Below the pieces are notes generated by a model. The model was given only the letters and a program-made list of their open reading frames with translations, was not told the DNA's origin and searched no databases. Below are positions 1 to 8,570 of a stretch of 47,431 bases of DNA, in pieces. How positions within the stretch are numbered: the stretch's first letter is position 1; each line of letters begins with the position of its first letter. The DNA comes from Hyphomicrobiales bacterium (GTDB lineage: Bacteria; Pseudomonadota; Alphaproteobacteria; Rhizobiales; OSC116). Both the position numbers and the translations under genes were made by a program. Location: NCBI GenBank assembly GCA_016744975.1, contig JADGDI010000001.1:23531-70961 (forward strand), in the 5' to 3' direction.

Positions 1-456
1 ACCTTTCAACCCTGCCCCGCGGACCAGTCTCATTAAAAATGTTTCAGCATTATCTTCCAAATTATGCGCCACAAATAAATTACTAACTTCATTCGCCACA
101 CAATAGGATGCCATTAATTGATAACGCGCATTTCTTGCCTTTTCTTGAATAGCAGAGGTCGGTTTTTCCTCAAATACCCAAGTTAATATTTCGTGTTTTA
201 TTGATAAATCTGCACACCATCTGCCAACTTGTTGTGCTTCATGTTTTGAGGTGGGTCTTAAACCATGGTCAACCGTTAAAGCCACAATTTCAAAATCAAT
301 GCCTCTTTGCTGGCGATATTGATAAAGCGCAAACAACAAAGCCATGCTGTCACCACCACCTGAAACCGCCACAGCAAGTTTAGTCAAATTCTCCACAAAA
401 CGCGGGAATGTCGCTAAAATTAAGTCAGAATTTATAGAAGCATTATACTCAATCAT
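1..456 (-). CDS. tilS: tRNA(Ile)-lysidine synthase, N-terminal part (cut by window edge)
   Basis: I translated this by hand; it is missing from the ORF track because its stop lies outside the window. The visible 152 residues carry the N-type ATP-pyrophosphatase loop SGGGDS at residues 32-37, followed by TVDHGLR and later AHNLEDNAETF, the usual TilS nucleotide and tRNA-binding segments. The family converts the wobble cytidine of tRNA-Ile(CAU) to lysidine in the cytoplasm, changing both codon and amino-acid specificity, and is normally essential. It is the last gene of the tol-pal run seen here, 43 bases after cpoB and in the same direction, so probably co-transcribed. The opposite-strand ORF at 201-383 is its shadow. 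Confidence 0.93.
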   Translation of the reverse strand, partial: MIEYNASINSDLILATFPRFVENLTKLAVAVSGGGDSMALLFALYQYRQQRGIDFEIVALTVDHGLRPTSKHEAQQVGRWCADLSIKHEILTWVFEEKPTSAIQEKARNARYQLMASYCVANEVSNLFVAHNLEDNAETFLMRLVRGAGLKG

Positions 457-499
457 AGGCGCTTATAGCAAATAAACTCAACAATTAAAATGAAATATA

Positions 500-1474
500 T
501 CAACCACAAACATGTTCTTTTTGTGCATCATTTGCAAGTTCAGAAAGCGCAGGGTGGCTGCTAGCATATCTTTTACTGACCTCATAATAAGCCGCGCATG
601 CATCCGATCGGTTTCCAAGAATGAGCAAACTACCAGCTAATTTAAATAGGTTATCCGGTGCTTTAGCGCCAGATTTATTAACCCGATAACCTTGATAATA
701 TACACGCGCTGCAGCCACATAATTACCCCGCAAATAATAGCTCTCTCCAAGCCAAAAATAAGCATTAGAAATTAAACTTGATGATCCAAAAAATTGAATA
801 AACTGATGAAATTTTCGCTCGGCATGAGCATAGTTTTTATCATCAAAATATCCTTTAGCTTGGTTAAAGGCCAACACTTCAGGTGCCAAATTCCCCAATA
901 TACCGCCCGCATTTCTCTCAACAGCAGAAGTCTCTGACAATCGCTTAGCAGTAGGGGCAAAGGCTTTGGCCTTAACATCTTGATCCAATGAGGACTGAAG
1001 CAACGCCTCTGGTACGGTATTTAATTCATCTTCATTATTGGGTAATATCGTTGCAACTTCACTATTTGTATCGGGTGAATTAATAGCGCGGGATTTAACT
1101 TCCAAAGTCATCGTCATACGCGGCGTATCAAGGCCTGGTGGCCTGTCCAAATACGGGTCTTCAAGCGGGGTTTGCATCACCTGATTGCTAATTGCTTTGC
1201 CTTGCGGTTGTATACTCCGCTCAAAGCTTAATAAGCGTTGTCGCATATTAAGCAATTCATTCTCAATTTTTTCAATGCGCCCAGCGGTCTCACTGTCATT
1301 AATCGGAATTTGTGTCAGTTCAAACTTTATACTCTGAATTTGCAAATGCATTTGGTGAACAGCTTGTGCGTCAAACGCCATCGCATTTCCGCTCAATCCC
1401 ATCATCAAAACCGCGCTTAAACCAATAAACGCAGTTTTATGTATTTTCAAATGGAGATTTAACGCATGTAACAT
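500..1474 (-). CDS. cpoB: Tol-Pal system protein CpoB/YbgF
   Basis: This is a 324-residue periplasmic protein. It starts with a basic and hydrophobic signal segment ending in a likely AMA cleavage site near residue 33. A predicted coiled-coil follows (about residues 40-90), then a Ser/Pro-rich linker, and a C-terminal TPR region beginning near FNQAKGYFDDKNY with the YbgF-type AYFWLGESYYLRGNY repeat. In E. coli, CpoB binds TolA and couples outer-membrane constriction to PBP1B activity at division. It lies directly after pal, the canonical place. The start at 1474 gives a complete signal peptide. The identification rests on the C-terminal repeats plus gene order; the central linker is poorly conserved in the family. 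Confidence 0.92.
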   Translation of the reverse strand: MLHALNLHLKIHKTAFIGLSAVLMMGLSGNAMAFDAQAVHQMHLQIQSIKFELTQIPINDSETAGRIEKIENELLNMRQRLLSFERSIQPQGKAISNQVMQTPLEDPYLDRPPGLDTPRMTMTLEVKSRAINSPDTNSEVATILPNNEDELNTVPEALLQSSLDQDVKAKAFAPTAKRLSETSAVERNAGGILGNLAPEVLAFNQAKGYFDDKNYAHAERKFHQFIQFFGSSSLISNAYFWLGESYYLRGNYVAAARVYYQGYRVNKSGAKAPDNLFKLAGSLLILGNRSDACAAYYEVSKRYASSHPALSELANDAQKEHVCG

Positions 1475-1588
1475 TTCAACAACCAGCTTAAATGGCCTTT
1501 TACCAAAAATTATTCGACATTGAATAAAATGACATTATTTTAGGGCAAAAATAGGGCAAAAGTATAACCTAATTTCAAACCCAAAATA

Positions 1589-2080
1589 TTATCTCCCAAC
1601 CACAGCAGTCACAGCTCGGCGGTTTTGACTCCAGCATGAAATATTATCGCATAAGGAAATCGGCCGCTCCTTACCATAAGACAGTGTACTAATTGCAGCT
1701 TTATCATAACCTAAAGAGGCAAAATAGTTTTTAACACTTTGTGCGCGCTTACCGCCAAGCGCAATATTATATTGCCGCGTACCACGCTCATCAGCATGGC
1801 CTTCAATTTGGATTTTTGTTACATTATATTTTCGCAACCATGCATATTGTTTTTGCAATAATAATTTACCAGATTCATTAACACCAGTTTGGTTGGTATC
1901 AAATAAAATACTATCGCCAACTATTTGGGTAAACTCAGCAACCGTCCCAGGTTTTGCAATACTGCCAGCCCCATTTAATACGCTAGATGCATCAGTACCA
2001 AGCTCATTCTTTGTGCTACACGCGCTTAAACCAAGCGCCAAACCGAGCACCAAAACCTTTTTCATCATATTCATTTTCAT
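1589..2080 (-). CDS. pal: Peptidoglycan-associated lipoprotein Pal
   Basis: The protein has 163 residues. The signal peptide ends in the lipobox LSAC, so Cys21 would be lipidated and the protein anchored in the outer membrane. The C-terminal OmpA-like domain contains GHADERGTRQYN, which holds the conserved Asp and Arg that bind diaminopimelate in peptidoglycan. Pal links the outer membrane to the cell wall and is recruited to the septum by the TolQRA motor and TolB. An AGGAG ribosome site sits about seven bases before the ATG. It lies between tolB and cpoB on the same strand. Both length and motifs are typical. Confidence 0.97.
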   Translation of the reverse strand: MKMNMMKKVLVLGLALGLSACSTKNELGTDASSVLNGAGSIAKPGTVAEFTQIVGDSILFDTNQTGVNESGKLLLQKQYAWLRKYNVTKIQIEGHADERGTRQYNIALGGKRAQSVKNYFASLGYDKAAISTLSYGKERPISLCDNISCWSQNRRAVTAVVGR

Positions 2081-2123
2081 TTTATTCTCCTAAACTTAAA
2101 TACACTCTATATGTAAAGTCTTA

Positions 2124-3443
2124 TTATTTACCTAATGGCGACCATGCTGGGTCGGATGCAAATCCGCCGCTATTAATGCGTCTTTCATTGCGCCCAGTGA
2201 TATCCACACTCCAAATTGAAGGGCCACCTTTAGCGCCTCGGGTTTCTCTAAAAAACATCAATACTCGGCCATTTGGCGACCATGTTGGGCCTTCATTATG
2301 ATAACCGCCCGCCAAAATACGCTCCCCACTACCGTCTGTTTTCATAACGCCAATTAAAAACTGCCCACCAACCAATTTAGTAAAGGCAATAAAATCACCG
2401 CGCGGTGACCATACTGGGGTGGAATAAGAGCCACCACCGACGCTAATACGCTGCGCTGCGCCGCCATTTGCACCCATAACAAACAATTGCTGCGATCCGC
2501 TACGGTCAGACTCAAATACAATTTTCCGCCCGTCTGGCGAATAAGATGCAGAAGTATCCAGCGCGTTACTATTGGTAAGTTGAACAATATTTTTATTGCG
2601 CAAATCCAAACGGTAAATATTTGAATTGCCATCATTTTGGATGGACATCACAACTTTGTTGCCATCGGGCGAAAATCTAGGAGCAAAACTCATCCCTGCA
2701 AAATTTCCAACCACTTCGCGTTGTCCAGTATCGACATTTATCAGCATCACTCTAGGCTGCCCACTGGCATAGGAAATATAAGTCACCTCTTGGCGTTTTG
2801 GGCTGAACCTAGGCGATAAAACAATATCCCCACCACGTGTGAGATACTTACGGTTAAACCCGTCTTGATCCATAATCGCCAACCGCTTTACCCGCTTATT
2901 TTTCGGGCCAGTTTCAGAAATATAAACAATTCTCGTGTCAAAATAACCCCTTTCGCCAGTTAAGCGCTCGTAAATCGTGTCGGAAATTTGATGCGCCAAT
3001 TTCCGCCAATTTTTTGACCTGGCGGTATATTGAACACCAGTAATTTGTTTTTGTGAAAGCACATCCCATAGCCGTAATTGCGCATTAATATTGCCATTGC
3101 CTTCAACAACCACCAGCCCACTAACCAATGCCTTAGCACCAGTTGGTCGCCAGTTGGCAAAATTTGGTCTCTGGTCTGCGGGGCGGTTATTCTCTAAAAA
3201 AACCGATTTATCCAAAGGCGCAAATAACCCACTATTGCGTAAATCATTCATAACAACAGCGGCAATATTTTGCCCAAGCCCAATCTCTTTATTATTGCTA
3301 CCACTAAAATTTTCAACCGCAATTACCAGCGGGTCAACATTGCCCTGGTCAATTTTAACTTCAACCAATGCAAGGGCTGGCTTAGCGGTTATGAGTAACA
3401 TCGCTAAAGTAAAATAAATAAGCGCGCGTATTTTAAGCATCAT
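2124..3443 (-). CDS. tolB: Tol-Pal system beta-propeller protein TolB
   Basis: This is a periplasmic protein of about 439 residues. The ORF track runs to 3509, but the extra 22 residues would precede the signal peptide. I prefer the ATG at 3443 (alternative 3440), which follows an AGG and starts MMLKIRALIYF, giving a signal peptide cleaved near AKPALA. The N-terminal alpha/beta domain (ENFSGSNNKEIGLGQNIA) is followed by repeated WD40-like blades of the type FSPDGNKVVMS, YSPDGRKIVFESDRSG, WSPRGDFIAFT and WSPNGRVLMFF. TolB binds Pal and TolA and works in outer-membrane invagination during division. Its position between tolA and pal is canonical. Confidence 0.96.
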   Translation of the reverse strand: MMLKIRALIYFTLAMLLITAKPALALVEVKIDQGNVDPLVIAVENFSGSNNKEIGLGQNIAAVVMNDLRNSGLFAPLDKSVFLENNRPADQRPNFANWRPTGAKALVSGLVVVEGNGNINAQLRLWDVLSQKQITGVQYTARSKNWRKLAHQISDTIYERLTGERGYFDTRIVYISETGPKNKRVKRLAIMDQDGFNRKYLTRGGDIVLSPRFSPKRQEVTYISYASGQPRVMLINVDTGQREVVGNFAGMSFAPRFSPDGNKVVMSIQNDGNSNIYRLDLRNKNIVQLTNSNALDTSASYSPDGRKIVFESDRSGSQQLFVMGANGGAAQRISVGGGSYSTPVWSPRGDFIAFTKLVGGQFLIGVMKTDGSGERILAGGYHNEGPTWSPNGRVLMFFRETRGAKGGPSIWSVDITGRNERRINSGGFASDPAWSPLGK

Positions 3444-3572
3444 TAAATAACCTATCTCTAATTCTTTATTTGCTAGCATATATTGATATCCCAGCGATTT
3501 AAATAACATATAGTGTCAATTTGCTTAAAATATGGCAAACAAAATGCTTTAAAACTCAATCAGAGCAGTTAT

Positions 3573-4505
3573 TTAGCCGCTATACATTTCTCTGGGATCA
3601 AATAACATAGTAAAGTCCCGCCAGACATCAAACTTTTCTGGTGGCAACATTTCATAGGGCGCACATTCTATAATCGCCCTTATTGCCGCTTCAGCCATAA
3701 TATCAAATGAAGGATGGTTAGAATAATTTAATATTTCGGGCCTTCCAATCACTTCGGCATTTTGATTTAAACTAAAACCAATTTTCACCACCACACTGCC
3801 TGCATCCTGTGCGCCAGCAGGGATAGACCAACAAGAAATCATATGATTTTTTACCGCATTATATTCATATTGACTAAGTGATGCGACCTCAACATTTTCT
3901 AGCGTCTCAGCAGTTTCGCTGCCCGTATTTTCATTAAAGTCCAATTCAACATCATCACTAGCATTTAGCTCAAGCTTATCAAGCAATGCCGATATTTTCT
4001 GCTCATCCAATTTTTTTGGTTTAGGCTTAGGTTTAATGTCCTTAGGTAATGGCGGGCGCTTAGGGGGCCTAGGCACAGCAGTCAGTTTTACAACTGCTTT
4101 ATGCTTGGCTGGCTCCGACTTAGCCTTAGGGGCTTCAATTGTCTTTTCAATAAGCTTTTCCAGCGCCTGTTTAGGTTTAGGCTTGGGTTTAGGCTTAGGC
4201 TTAGGCTTAGGCTTAGGCTTGGGTTTGGGCTTGGGTTTAGGCTTGGGTTTGGGCGTGGGTTTGGGCTTGGGTTTCACAACAGACTTCTTAACTGGCTTCT
4301 TAACTGCCAACTTTTCAGTTTTTTTAACCGCTAAATCTTTTGCTTTTTTAATGCCCACTTGTTCAATCGGCGCAATAGCAACAATTTCCACCGCAACAGG
4401 CTTGGCTTCATTAACCTTAAGCGGTTCAACCAAGTTAAAACTGATAATCGCAGTAACCAACAGGCTACCATGTAAAATTGCGGTTACAAACCAACCAAAT
4501 TTCAT
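3573..4505 (-). CDS. tolA: Tol-Pal inner-membrane linker protein TolA with long Lys-Pro tract
   Basis: The protein has 310 residues. A single N-terminal membrane anchor (residues 1-27, FVTAILHGSLLVTAIISF) contains the SHLS-like helix region that contacts TolQ and TolR. A long stalk follows. Residues about 78-112 are an almost pure Lys-Pro repeat, then a Lys/Pro/Leu-rich linker, an acidic patch, and a C-terminal TolA/TonB-like domain (about 215-305; CWSIPAGAQDAGSVVVKIGF) that reaches Pal/TolB. In E. coli the stalk is Ala/Lys/Glu-rich helix rather than Lys-Pro; a KP stalk resembles TonB and would be an extended rod. Gene order tolQ-tolR-tolA-tolB supports TolA over TonB. The LG-repeat ORF on the plus strand is its shadow. 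Confidence 0.92.
   Translation of the reverse strand: MKFGWFVTAILHGSLLVTAIISFNLVEPLKVNEAKPVAVEIVAIAPIEQVGIKKAKDLAVKKTEKLAVKKPVKKSVVKPKPKPTPKPKPKPKPKPKPKPKPKPKPKPKPKPKQALEKLIEKTIEAPKAKSEPAKHKAVVKLTAVPRPPKRPPLPKDIKPKPKPKKLDEQKISALLDKLELNASDDVELDFNENTGSETAETLENVEVASLSQYEYNAVKNHMISCWSIPAGAQDAGSVVVKIGFSLNQNAEVIGRPEILNYSNHPSFDIMAEAAIRAIIECAPYEMLPPEKFDVWRDFTMLFDPREMYSG
4170..4274 (-). repeat. Hexanucleotide microsatellite encoding the TolA Lys-Pro stalk
   Basis: On the plus strand this reads as repeated ggcttA/G units of six bases, about 17 copies with mainly A/G changes at one position and one unit interrupted by a Thr codon (PTP). On the coding strand it gives consecutive Lys-Pro codons. Six-base units keep the frame whatever the copy number, so slippage would lengthen or shorten the stalk by two residues per step without inactivating TolA. 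Confidence 0.9.
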
Positions 4506-4537
4506 TGATCTACTTTCAAATGCTTTGGCAAAATAAA

Positions 4538-4987
4538 TTATTGTTCAACCGTCGATACCAAACCGATGGATTTAAACCCTGCTTCACTAATATGCCCAAT
4601 TACCCGCATGAATTCGCCATAAGGCACATTTTTGTCGCCACGAACAAATATTTTTTCTTTAAAGCCGTTTTTAGACAGAGCTTTTAATTTACCAACCAAC
4701 TCTTCAAATAAAATTTCCGCTTCTTGAATATAAATTTTACCATCTGTTCCAATGGTAATTGATAAAGGCTCGCTGTTAGCAGCCAATGCACCCGCTTCAG
4801 ACTCGGGCAATTCAATCGGCACACCTGTGGTTAACATTGGCGCTGCAACCATAAAAATAATCAACAATACCAACATCACATCAACCATCGGCGTCATGTT
4901 TATTTCCGAAATTGGCGCATGTCGGTTACGGCGGGTACGCCGTCCCGTTGGGCGGTTATAATGGCCGTTACCTGTTGTCATTCCCAT
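4538..4987 (-). CDS. tolR: Tol-Pal system protein TolR
   Basis: This is a 149-residue ExbD/TolR family protein. A basic cytoplasmic N-terminus (TGRRTRRNRHAPISEINMTP) precedes one membrane helix, MVDVMLVLLIIFMVAAPML. The Asp in that helix is the conserved proton-carrying residue. The periplasmic domain (IELPESEAGALAANSEPLSITI onward) is of the usual length. With TolQ it forms the proton-driven motor that energises TolA. tolQ ends six bases before the tolR start and tolA follows after about 32 bases, so the three are one operon. Confidence 0.97.
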   Translation of the reverse strand: MGMTTGNGHYNRPTGRRTRRNRHAPISEINMTPMVDVMLVLLIIFMVAAPMLTTGVPIELPESEAGALAANSEPLSITIGTDGKIYIQEAEILFEELVGKLKALSKNGFKEKIFVRGDKNVPYGEFMRVIGHISEAGFKSIGLVSTVEQ

Positions 4988-4992
4988 AATTT

Positions 4993-5682
4993 TTATCCAT
5001 TTTCAAATTGACGTGAGAATATCGCCGAAAACTCATCTGCAAAATTTTCTAAATCTTGCCCAATACGGCCAATCTCACCAGAGAATTTATTGTAAAATAT
5101 TACCGCAGGTATCGCTGCAACTAGGCCAATTGCCGTTGCAAATAACGCTTCTGCAATACCAGGAGCTACCACCGCTAAACTTGTACTTTTAGAAGCAGCA
5201 ATCGCAGTAAAACTATTCATAATGCCCCATACCGTTCCAAAAAGGCCAACAAATGGCGCTGCACTTCCTGTGGTCGCTAAAAACATCAAATGCCGTTCAA
5301 GCGAGCCAACTTCACGCTGGATGGTCACATCCATTACTTTTTCTATCCGCATCTGTAGCGAAATTCGGTTATCAACATCACTGTCTTTACCAGCTTCTTG
5401 TGCCCGTTTCCATTCTCGCATTGCCGAAACAAATATTGCAGCCATTGGGTTATCTGGTCGTTGTCCAATATTGCGATATAGATCATCCAAGTTCTGCCCA
5501 GACCAAAAAGCCTTTTCAAACTGTTTTGATGCTTTGCGGCTTTTTGAAATTACAAAAAACTTATCGCCGATAATTTTCCAACTCCAAATAGAAGCCATAG
5601 CAAGACCAATCATCACAAGTTTTACAACAATATGCGCCTGCCAAAACAATTCAAAAATCGAACTTCCGCCTACTTCATTCAT
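4993..5682 (-). CDS. tolQ: Tol-Pal system protein TolQ
   Basis: This 229-residue MotA/TolQ/ExbB family protein has three membrane segments: one near residues 15-38, and a pair in the C-terminal half spanning FLATTGSAAPFVGLFGTVWGIMNSF and ALFATAIGLVAAIPAVIFYNKF. These are the typical TolQ pore helices with the conserved Thr/Gly/Pro positions. It forms the stator channel with TolR in the inner membrane. It heads the tolQRAB-pal-cpoB run; the 205 bases between it and ybgC leave room for a promoter, so the tol genes may be transcribed separately from ruv-ybgC. A GGGG motif lies about seven bases before the ATG. Confidence 0.97.
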   Translation of the reverse strand: MNEVGGSSIFELFWQAHIVVKLVMIGLAMASIWSWKIIGDKFFVISKSRKASKQFEKAFWSGQNLDDLYRNIGQRPDNPMAAIFVSAMREWKRAQEAGKDSDVDNRISLQMRIEKVMDVTIQREVGSLERHLMFLATTGSAAPFVGLFGTVWGIMNSFTAIAASKSTSLAVVAPGIAEALFATAIGLVAAIPAVIFYNKFSGEIGRIGQDLENFADEFSAIFSRQFENG

Positions 5683-5887
5683 TTAAAACCCCAATTGTAA
5701 AAATACAGTCTTAGTTGCAAACACGCTAACACCTAAAACCCTCACTTTATTTTGCTTATATCTCACGGAAATCTGTTTTAATTACGGCAAAATGCCACCC
5801 ATCCGTTAATCAGCTAAGATAAGTACAAGTTGGTAAAATATGGTTAATTTTTAGTAAAAACACAAATCAAGACCCATAAACTAAAAC

Positions 5888-6328
5888 TTATAAACCAAGT
5901 TGAAGCTTAACTATCTCATTGGTTGCAGCATCAATACGCGTTGGTTTACCATTACTGTCAATAATTGCACAAGTTACGACCGCTTTAAATAATATTTTGT
6001 CAGCGCAATGAACCTCTTGCATCAAAACAAACCGCACGCCTTTAAGTGATATAAAATGGGTTTTAACTTCAATGACATCATCAATTTTTGCTGGTAGCAA
6101 AAAATCAATATCCATGTGGCGCACGACAAAAAATAATGGCTTATCCAACATTGCTAATTTGTCATGGTGTATATCGAGCAATCGCAAATAATCACTGCGC
6201 CCACGCTCACAAAACCGTAAATAACTGGCATGATAAACCCTGCCTGAAAAATCAGTATCTTCATAATATATTCTAATCGGCAATATATGCTGTTTTTCTA
6301 CTATTTTTCCACCAAGTCCAGCCTGCAT
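5888..6328 (-). CDS. ybgC: Acyl-CoA thioesterase YbgC (hotdog fold)
   Basis: This is a hotdog-fold thioesterase of about 146 residues with the family signature DTDFSGRVYHASYLRFCERGR; the Asp is the catalytic residue in 4-hydroxybenzoyl-CoA-type enzymes. YbgC hydrolyses short acyl-CoA or acyl-ACP and is commonly linked to the Tol-Pal cluster, although its role there is unclear. The ORF track begins at a TTG (6334) that overlaps the ruvB stop. I prefer the ATG at 6328, two bases after that stop. Tight spacing implies translation coupled to ruvB. Confidence 0.93.
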   Translation of the reverse strand: MQAGLGGKIVEKQHILPIRIYYEDTDFSGRVYHASYLRFCERGRSDYLRLLDIHHDKLAMLDKPLFFVVRHMDIDFLLPAKIDDVIEVKTHFISLKGVRFVLMQEVHCADKILFKAVVTCAIIDSNGKPTRIDAATNEIVKLQLGL

Positions 6329-6330
6329 AT

Positions 6331-7386
6331 TCAATCCAAATCTTCAAACAAATTACCCTGAATAATCGCAGGGTTTTTAGGCACTCTCATACCAAGATGT
6401 TCAAACGCTTGTGGGGTTAACACTCGCCCACGTGGCGTTCTTGCAACAAATCCAAGTTGAATCAAATAAGGTTCGATCACTTCTTCAATACTGTCACGCC
6501 CTTCGCTCATCGCAGCAGCAATGGTGTCCGCACCAACAGGCCCGCCATGATAATTTTTAGCAATGATGTTAAGATATTTATGATCCATTTTATCAAGTCC
6601 AATATGGTCAACTTCAAGCCGCGTCAACGAGGCATCAGCAATCTCTTTATCAACCTTTTCCTGCTTGGCTACAATCGCAAAATCACGCACCCTTCGTAGC
6701 AATCGCCCTGCAACGCGGGGCGTGCCGCGCGCTCGCCGTGCAATTTCCATCGCGCCATCTTTACTCATGGCCACACCAAGCACCCGCGCACCACGCTCTA
6801 CAATTGAGCATAATTCATCATGGGTGTAATATTCAAGCCTTATCGGAATACCAAATCTATCGCGCAATGGTGTGGTTAATAGTCCTGTCCTTGTGGTTGC
6901 TGCAACCAAAGTAAACGGCGCCAATTCAATCCGAACCGAGCGAGCAGCAGGGCCTTCACCAATAATCAGATCAAGCTGAAAATCTTCCATGGCAGGATAT
7001 AAGATCTCCTCAACCGCAGGGCTAAGGCGATGAATCTCATCGATGAATAACACATCGCCCTCGTCCAAATTAGTCAATAAAGCCGCTAAATCACCTGATT
7101 TTGCAATCACCGGGCCTGAAGTTGCTTTAAAATTCACCCCTAATTCCCGCGCAACAATTTGCGCCAAAGTGGTTTTTCCAAGCCCAGGTGGGCCAGCAAA
7201 TAATACATGGTCAAGCACATCATCACGGGCCTTTGCCGCACCAATGAATATTGAAAGATTTTCCCGCGCGGTCTTTTGCCCCGTAAAATCCGATAATTCT
7301 AGCGGTCGAAAACTGGCTTCGCTTTCTGCCACTCCATCTTCTGTTTTTTTATTGCCATCAATCATGCGGTCATCGGTTTCAGACAT
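6331..7386 (-). CDS. ruvB: Holliday junction branch-migration helicase RuvB
   Basis: This is a 351-residue AAA+ ATPase. Visible motifs are Walker [13 protein letters not shown], Walker [12 protein letters not shown], sensor 1 [11 protein letters not shown], the arginine-finger region LRDRFG, and a C-terminal winged helix ending in [15 protein letters not shown]. RuvB hexamers drive branch migration of Holliday junctions with RuvA; RuvC then cuts. The gene follows ruvA with three bases between stop and start, so the two are translationally coupled. Length and motifs match the family fully. Confidence 0.98.
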   Translation of the reverse strand: MSETDDRMIDGNKKTEDGVAESEASFRPLELSDFTGQKTARENLSIFIGAAKARDDVLDHVLFAGPPGLGKTTLAQIVARELGVNFKATSGPVIAKSGDLAALLTNLDEGDVLFIDEIHRLSPAVEEILYPAMEDFQLDLIIGEGPAARSVRIELAPFTLVAATTRTGLLTTPLRDRFGIPIRLEYYTHDELCSIVERGARVLGVAMSKDGAMEIARRARGTPRVAGRLLRRVRDFAIVAKQEKVDKEIADASLTRLEVDHIGLDKMDHKYLNIIAKNYHGGPVGADTIAAAMSEGRDSIEEVIEPYLIQLGFVARTPRGRVLTPQAFEHLGMRVPKNPAIIQGNLFEDLD

Positions 7387-7389
7387 GGT

Positions 7390-8010
7390 TTAATTCGCCA
7401 ATTCTTTTAATGCCAAACGGATCAGTTTTTCGGTTTTAGTATCTGCCCCATTTTCAGCTATTACTTTAGCCACCGCGCCTGCTGATTGGCCGCTTCCATA
7501 GCCTAAATTGCTCAACGCACTAACCGCATCCGCCGCCGCACTTGGTAAAGCAGAAGCATCTTCATCACCTGCTAAAATACTAGAAATAGAACCAACTTCG
7601 CCGCTAAAGGCTGGTATTTTATCTTTTAATTCTGTTACAATCCGCTGCGCAACTTTGGGGCCAACCCCAGGTGTTCTAGCCACCATTGCCTTATCTGCAA
7701 GGCTAATCGCGCTGACCAACTCGTTAGAGGATAAAGTCGATAAAATTGCCAAAGCCACCTTTGCCCCAACACCTTGCACACTTTGAACCAAGGTGAACCA
7801 TTCTTTTTCAGCTTCAGTCGCAAAGCCAAATAACCGCAGTTGGTCTTCGCGCACAAAGGTTTCAATTAACAGACTAATTTCTTGCCCCTTAGCTGGCAAG
7901 GCCGCAATGGTGCGAGTTGACGCACTCACCAAATAACCAACCCCTTGAACATCCAATATTAAAGTTGATTCGGTAAAACTATCGACAATACCTGTTAATT
8001 TTCCAATCAT
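7390..8010 (-). CDS. ruvA: Holliday junction DNA helicase subunit RuvA
   Basis: The protein has 206 residues. It opens with the OB-fold start MIGKLTGIVDS, followed by tandem helix-hairpin-helix segments (VQGVGAKVALAILS and TPGVGPKVAQRIVTELKDKI) and a C-terminal RuvB-binding domain (AVSALSNLGYGSGQ...LIRLALKEL) after an acidic, Ser/Ala-rich linker. RuvA tetramers bind four-way junctions and load RuvB. It lies between ruvC and ruvB in the standard ruvCAB order, with 32 bases to ruvC. Confidence 0.98.
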   Translation of the reverse strand: MIGKLTGIVDSFTESTLILDVQGVGYLVSASTRTIAALPAKGQEISLLIETFVREDQLRLFGFATEAEKEWFTLVQSVQGVGAKVALAILSTLSSNELVSAISLADKAMVARTPGVGPKVAQRIVTELKDKIPAFSGEVGSISSILAGDEDASALPSAAADAVSALSNLGYGSGQSAGAVAKVIAENGADTKTEKLIRLALKELAN

Positions 8011-8042
8011 TTCAGCCCCTTACTTCAGCATATAGCCCTTAT

Positions 8043-8558
8043 TCAACCAACCACTTTCAAAGCTTTCGCGCCTCTATATTGCGCATGTGTGATGGCAATA
8101 GCAAGTGCATCTGCTGCATCTGCATTTTTGGGGTTAGCATTAGGTAGTAATATCTTTAGCATATGTAAGATTTGGTTTTTATCAGCATGCCCTGCCCCAA
8201 CCACGGTTTTTTTAACCTTATTCGGTGCATATTCAGCAACTAACAATCCAAATCTTGCAGGTACAACCAAGGCAATGCCCCGAGCTTGGCCTAGTTTTAA
8301 CGCACCAGCAGGGTCTTTATTAACAAAGGTATTCTCAACCGCCGACTCGTCCGGCTTAAATTGCTCAATAATCTCATAAAGCTGGTCATGCAATTGGCAA
8401 AGCCTAACCGCAAGTTCTAACTTACCATCAGATTTGATAACCCCATTGGCAACATGTTTAAGGTTAGAGCCCTGACAATCAATAATCCCCCAACCCATAT
8501 TTCGCAAACCAGGGTCAATGCCAATGATACGAACAGGTTGCGCTCTACTGATTGCCAT
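8043..8558 (-). CDS. ruvC: Crossover junction endodeoxyribonuclease RuvC
   Basis: This 171-residue RNase H-fold resolvase carries the acidic catalytic residues in their usual settings: GIDPG near the N-terminus, AVENTFVN in the middle, and the C-terminal [13 protein letters not shown]. It cuts Holliday junctions symmetrically in the RuvABC complex. It is 12 bases downstream of yebC and leads ruvA-ruvB. I saw no clear LexA box in front of it, so it may be expressed as part of the yebC run rather than as a classical SOS unit. Confidence 0.97.
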   Translation of the reverse strand: MAISRAQPVRIIGIDPGLRNMGWGIIDCQGSNLKHVANGVIKSDGKLELAVRLCQLHDQLYEIIEQFKPDESAVENTFVNKDPAGALKLGQARGIALVVPARFGLLVAEYAPNKVKKTVVGAGHADKNQILHMLKILLPNANPKNADAADALAIAITHAQYRGAKALKVVG

Positions 8559-8570
8559 GATCGTTAACGC

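Noticed and set aside
1537-1565. Short direct repeat (TAGGGCAAAA twice) between pal and cpoB
   Set aside because: Only about ten bases, next to each other in AT-rich spacer; too little to assign a role.
4036-4536. Plus-strand ORF with a long Leu-Gly repeat
   Set aside because: It is the antisense translation of the TolA Lys-Pro tract; no ribosome site and no family features.
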